Assembly: GCF_012070565.1 (NCBI RefSeq)
Contig: NZ_JAAQRO010000040.1
Location: 102,460-166,459, forward strand
Source: Anaerosporobacter faecicola
GTDB taxonomy: Bacteria; Bacillota; Clostridia; Lachnospirales; Lachnospiraceae
Direction of reading: 5' to 3'
DNA length: 64,000 bases
Shown: positions 63,177-64,000 of the stretch, in pieces
How positions within the stretch are numbered: the stretch's first letter is position 1
Layout of the letters: each line of letters begins with the position of its first letter
Made by a program: the position numbers and the translations under genes
The notes under the pieces: generated by a model
The model's input: the letters and a program-made list of their open reading frames with translations, nothing else
What the model was told of the DNA's origin: nothing
Databases searched by the model: none

Positions 63177-63628
63177 AATTATTAGTATTAAATGATATAA
63201 AAAATTATAGGGTATTAGGGGCAATTATCCCTAACAAGATTGCAGCTGATACGTACAAATTGCGTATCTTGTAAAGAGAAGATAAAAGTAAGAAAGCCAA
63301 AGATATGCGAATAAAGTAAATAGAAGTGATAGCATAATTGATTAATAAAAGATAGTAAATAGGAATGTAGTTTATAGTTGCTTTTGGTATGCTCTAAGAG
63401 CAGCTTTTTTATTAAAAAGTAGACTATAGACAATTTTATAGATGAAATTGATATCGTATAATAAGTAAGAAATAAATATGCAAGGGTTCCTATCAGAAAT
63501 AGTTTTTATACGGTACTTTTGCAAAAATTGATATTACAAGTGGAAATTAAAAAAATGCTATAAGGGGGAGAATTGCAAATTTTTAAGAGAAAAGAGAATG
63601 AAGGGGGAAAATAGATATGAAATAGTAC
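63177..63628. other. Intergenic stretch without a supported gene
   Basis: The region is AT-rich with frequent stops. It holds two short dyads, TTAGGG/CCCTAA (about 63217-63236) and GATACG/CGTATC (about 63249-63271). Minus-strand ORFs here are hydrophobic translations of AT-rich DNA without ribosome sites, and I do not call them. Confidence 0.6.
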
Positions 63629-63676
63629 TTGATATTTTTTACAAATCAAACTATAATAAAAACAGAACAAATGTTC
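63629..63676 (+). promoter_or_regulatory. SOS-type promoter with LexA box
   Basis: TTGATA (63629-63634), a 17-bp spacer and a perfect TATAAT (63652-63657) form a strong sigma-A promoter. A perfect dyad GAAC-AAAT-GTTC followed by G (63665-63677) lies at the expected start site. This matches the Gram-positive LexA/DinR consensus CGAACNNNNGTTCG except for the first base. Repression by LexA is inferred. Confidence 0.65.
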
Positions 63677-63737
63677 GTTTGCTAAACAGTATGTAACTAT
63701 TTGACTATATAAAGCAAGTGGGAGCTGAATTATACAT

Positions 63738-63872
63738 ATGAGCAATGAGGAATACTTTAAAGAGATTATTAAGATGTTAAAAGATATAACAGATATCAAT
63801 ACACTAAAGAGGATATACACGGTAATAAAAAGAATAGCGAAATAGAAAAAGACGAGCAGGAAATAAATTAAA
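63738..63872 (+). CDS. Small ORF (44 residues) downstream of the LexA box
   Basis: ATG at 63738 has a GGGAG box about 12 nt upstream, which is long. The product is helical and basic in the middle (IKMLKDITDINTLKRIYTVI, KRIAK) with a charged tail. It resembles small proteins often found beside repressors in clostridial mobile elements, but I cannot name the family. It is the only ORF after the SOS-type promoter. Its stop codon lies 2 bp before the IS end, so the native C terminus may have been altered by the insertion. Confidence 0.45.
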
Positions 63873-63874
63873 CT

Positions 63875-64000
63875 GATATGATTCCCCTTAAGTAGACAAG
63901 GTAAATAACCAAATCTACTTAGGGGGAAATTTTTATGTCCAAATATACGACAGAAATAAGGCTAGCAGCATGCAAAGAATATTTTGATGGAAAGTTATCA
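63875..64000 (+). mobile_element. Insertion sequence, left end (cut by window edge)
   Basis: The terminus begins TGATATGATTCCCCTTAAGT and contains an internal dyad CCCCTTAAGTAGA/TCTACTTAGGGGG, followed by a transposase start. A second, inverted copy of the terminus is present at 61989-62051. The family is probably IS3-like from the start of the first ORF. The right end lies beyond the window. Confidence 0.7.
63935..64000 (+). CDS. Transposase N terminus, probably IS3-family OrfA (3' partial)
   Basis: ATG at 63935 follows an AGGGGG box. The 22 visible codons read MSKYTTEIRLAACKEYFDGK followed by LS, which fits the first helix of the helix-turn-helix in IS3/IS150-type OrfA proteins. The gene runs off the right window edge. 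Confidence 0.65.
   Translation, partial: MSKYTTEIRLAACKEYFDGKLS

Larger units (their letters stand above)
55090..63874. mobile_element. Integrase-bearing genomic island (right end not resolved)
   Basis: An integrase next to a nested palindrome marks the left edge. The interior is more AT-rich than the chromosome to the left and carries a restriction-modification-like operon, an orphan lipoprotein and a LexA-boxed small ORF. An IS begins at 63875. I found no direct repeat that fixes the right end, so the extent is provisional. Confidence 0.5.

Noticed and set aside
63506..63820. 104-residue hydrophobic minus-strand ORF near the right edge
   Set aside because: It is antisense to the LexA-boxed promoter and small ORF, has no ribosome site, and reads as translated AT-rich DNA.
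1..64000. CRISPR array, tRNA or rRNA genes
   Set aside because: No regularly spaced direct repeats and no tRNA or rRNA signatures were seen on either strand.

Overview
The window looks like chromosome from a low-GC, endospore-forming anaerobe of the Lachnospiraceae (Clostridium cluster XIVa, for example relatives of Lachnoclostridium phytofermentans). The reasons are AT-rich clostridial sequence with strong AGGAGG ribosome binding sites and TTGACA/TATAAT promoters, an alpha/beta-type spore protein gene, AddAB instead of RecBCD, a 6S-like RNA, and the GGGtGRT/scaffold gene pair. The family-level assignment is inference; no rRNA or species marker is present.

Layout. 1-7.0 kb is envelope polysaccharide: a truncated CapD/FlaA1-type sugar dehydratase (+), then on the minus strand rfbA-rfbB-rfbD-rfbC-galU for dTDP-rhamnose and UDP-glucose. 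A promoter with MerR-type geometry lies upstream of rfbA, and a MerR-methyltransferase fusion gene follows. 8.6-20.7 kb holds a 1332-residue secreted 5'-nucleotidase-like protein, cysK, an Ig-like secreted protein, a two-component system, a 6S-like RNA, nadE and two small proteins. 20.9-36.8 kb is housekeeping: addB-addA, a spore protein, a methyltransferase, hslO, a glycogen debranching-type enzyme, an M42 peptidase, pepT and glyA. 37-50 kb is sensing and envelope: a chemotaxis receptor, a two-component pair divergent from a solute-binding lipoprotein, a LUD protein, and a second two-component system followed by a DUF4097-like and a transglutaminase-like protein. 50-55 kb has topB, a hexapeptide protein and the GGGtGRT pair, whose codon usage suggests high expression.

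From about 55.1 kb the character changes to an accessory island. A tyrosine integrase is followed by a compact co-directional operon: an XRE control protein, a gamma-class N6-adenine methyltransferase, a 752-residue protein with two GHKL ATPase modules (MORC/Hsp90-like at the N terminus, histidine-kinase-like at the C terminus), a stand-alone receiver protein and an HNH endonuclease. I regard this as the best candidate for an undescribed system: a restriction-modification or anti-phage module with a two-component-like switch. The island continues with a MORN-repeat lipoprotein, a LexA-boxed promoter over a 44-residue ORF, and the left end of an insertion sequence cut by the window edge.

Non-coding structure is rich. 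It includes a 335-bp fold-back element after topB with a partial relative near 30.8 kb, a 63-bp palindrome built from the IS end and sitting inside a terminator loop, two related ~140-bp intergenic repeats in the rfb-galU operon, two MerR-type promoters, and a candidate ~58-nt RNA between the integrase and the island operon.
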